Part shown: piece after piece, positions 12,573 to 13,888 of the stretch
Layout: every line of letters starts with the position of its first letter
Position numbering within the stretch: position 1 is the first letter of the stretch
Source of the DNA: Candidatus Egerieicola pullicola
GTDB taxonomy: Bacteria > Bacillota > Clostridia > Oscillospirales > Ruminococcaceae
Assembly: GCA_018712465.1 (NCBI GenBank)
Contig: DVGY01000116.1
Location: 1-13,888 of the forward strand
Direction: 5' to 3'
Length of the DNA stretch: 13,888 bases
Made by a program: the position numbers and the translations under genes
The notes under the pieces: generated by a model
Database searches by the model: none
Told to the model about the DNA's origin: nothing
Seen by the model: the letters and a program-made list of their open reading frames with translations, nothing else

Positions 12573-13888
12573 ATGAAACAAAAATCACTGTTCAAAGGTC
12601 TTGTGGCGCTGACCCTCAGTGCAGCCATGCTGCTGTGTGTCACGGGATGCGATGACAACACCACCGTTTACCAGCCAAATGACACCGATCTCTCCTCCCT
12701 CAGTGTCACCGAACCCAACCCCTTCTATTTCGGCACCAAGGACCGGGATGTGAACGGTTTGGTGGAAGTCCATGACCCCTCCACCTTTAAAGATCCCAAC
12801 AGCGAATACTATTACTGCTACTCCACCGACTCCACCATGAGCGGCAACCCCAACCGTGGTGTGGGCATTCAGATCCGCCGGAGCAGCAATCTCACCGATT
12901 GGGAATACATCGGCCACGCTCTGGATGACGCTTCCGTTGCGGAAGCACGGGTACTGCCTGATGGCTCCTACAACACCGGTTTCTGGGCGCCCTCCATCGC
13001 TTATGTCAACGGAGAGTACCGGCTGTACTACTCGGTGTCCACCTTTGGCGCGGCCACCAGCCGGATCTACCTGGCGGTTTCCTCCAGCCCGGAAGGCCCC
13101 TTCACCAACCGGGGCTTAGTGGTGGATACCTGGAAAAACACCTCCGGCAGCGGCCCCAATGGCATTGACCCCTACTACGTGGAGGACAAAGACGGCAAAC
13201 CCTATTTGGTGTACGGCTCCTTCTTCGGCGGTATCTACATCAAAGAGCTCAAGGAAGACGGTACTGCCGTGGACAACGACACCTCTGGTCTGCTGCGGGC
13301 TTACTACGGTACCCGCTTGGCCATCCGGGAAACCAATGCCCTGGACGGTCCGGAAGGCGCCAGCATTATCTACAACGAGGACACCGGTTACTACTACCTC
13401 TTCCTGAGCTACGGTTATCTGGGGGACACCTATGACATCCGGGTAGCACGCAGCGAGGAGATCACCGGTCCCTATGTGGATTACCAAGGCAATGAAATGA
13501 CCGCTTCCGGCGTGGTCACCACCGGCACCAAGCTGGCGGCCAGCTATCAGTTTACTGCATCCGCACCCGGCGGCGGCGATCAGCCGGATGTGCTGGACTC
13601 CTGGAGCTGGAACGGCTTCATCGGCCCCGGCCACGGCGAACCCTTCTATGACGACACCACCGGCACCTGGTATTTTGCCAGCCATGTCCGGGACGGCGCC
13701 GAAACCTATAAGACGGTGGACAACGGCCAGGATACCTGGTATATGCACTACCTCTGCATTCGGGAGCTGGTCTGGGTGGACGGTTGGCCCACCCTCAGCC
13801 CGGAAATGGTGTACCCCAATGAAGCCACCGGACAAACCGTGTCCGGCAGCCTGCTGGAAGGCAACTGGGAAACCTTGCAGTTTGACAG
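12573..13888 (+). CDS. GH43 endo-1,5-alpha-L-arabinanase-like lipoprotein (3' end cut by window edge)
   Basis: 438 residues are visible and the frame is still open at the right edge. The N-terminus is a lipoprotein signal: K-Q-K, hydrophobic 9-22, lipobox V-T-G-C with Cys26. The catalytic domain is a five-bladed GH43 propeller with the expected triad: base Asp68 (V-H-D-P-S), transition Asp199 (G-I-D-P-Y-Y) and acid Glu261 (D-G-P-E-G-A-S). Other arabinanase marks are T-G-F-W-A-P-S-I (135-142), L-S-Y-G-Y (278-282) and G-P-G-H-G-E-P-F (351-358), whose His354 probably binds the central metal. The residues after about 380 look like the start of the extra C-terminal region of AbnB/Abn2-type enzymes. 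It would cut alpha-1,5-arabinan at the cell surface into oligosaccharides for the adjacent importer. The start ATG has GAGG about 7 nt upstream. Other GH43 activities (exo-arabinanase, xylosidase) are possible but less likely. Confidence 0.9.
   Translation, partial: MKQKSLFKGLVALTLSAAMLLCVTGCDDNTTVYQPNDTDLSSLSVTEPNPFYFGTKDRDVNGLVEVHDPSTFKDPNSEYYYCYSTDSTMSGNPNRGVGIQIRRSSNLTDWEYIGHALDDASVAEARVLPDGSYNTGFWAPSIAYVNGEYRLYYSVSTFGAATSRIYLAVSSSPEGPFTNRGLVVDTWKNTSGSGPNGIDPYYVEDKDGKPYLVYGSFFGGIYIKELKEDGTAVDNDTSGLLRAYYGTRLAIRETNALDGPEGASIIYNEDTGYYYLFLSYGYLGDTYDIRVARSEEITGPYVDYQGNEMTASGVVTTGTKLAASYQFTASAPGGGDQPDVLDSWSWNGFIGPGHGEPFYDDTTGTWYFASHVRDGAETYKTVDNGQDTWYMHYLCIRELVWVDGWPTLSPEMVYPNEATGQTVSGSLLEGNWETLQFD

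Overview
The window reads as a chromosomal segment of a Gram-positive, moderately GC-rich Firmicute, most likely a Clostridia/Oscillospiraceae-type gut bacterium. This rests on HPr kinase (HprK), a GntR-LacI hybrid AraR repressor, lipoprotein sugar-binding proteins with lipoboxes, strong AGGAGG ribosome sites and sigma-A-like promoters. The species cannot be named from sequence alone. I see no mobile element, CRISPR array, rRNA or tRNA.

Left part (1-3235), housekeeping. On the minus strand, hprK (198-1151) is followed by the start of a PHP-family phosphoesterase gene that runs off the left edge (1-166). Divergent, back-to-back promoters (1201-1229 minus, 1251-1279 plus) also serve a 120-residue single-pass membrane protein of unknown function (1344-1706), which ends at a clear terminator. 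A GT-B, family-4-like glycosyltransferase with a basic C-terminal tail (1928-3235) follows from its own promoter.

Middle (3352-8777), arabinose catabolism. araR (3477-4559) has its own promoter. Next comes araB-araA-araD (4716-8696): ribulokinase, L-arabinose isomerase and L-ribulose-5-phosphate 4-epimerase, which turn L-arabinose into D-xylulose 5-phosphate. The araB control region has a good promoter, a near-palindromic AraR-type operator just past the predicted transcription start, and two further inverted repeats. A strong terminator closes the operon.

Right part (8959-13888), uptake and polymer attack. A promoter and a structured leader of about 110 nt precede a lipoprotein sugar-binding protein (9109-10542), two MalF/MalG-type permeases (10655-11572, 11588-12463) and a GH43 endo-arabinanase-like lipoprotein (12573 to the right edge). 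Hairpin terminators lie between the binding protein and the permeases and again before the GH43 gene, suggesting stepped expression. No transport ATPase is present, as in araNPQ-type systems that borrow a shared ATPase.

Together: surface arabinan cleavage by GH43, import of arabinose or arabino-oligosaccharides, intracellular catabolism by AraABD, repression by AraR, and possibly catabolite control through HprK. This is a recognisable arabinan/arabinose locus rather than a wholly new system. The less explained parts are the regulatory DNA and leader structures, the 120-residue membrane protein, and the glycosyltransferase with a D in place of the first E of its EX7E motif.
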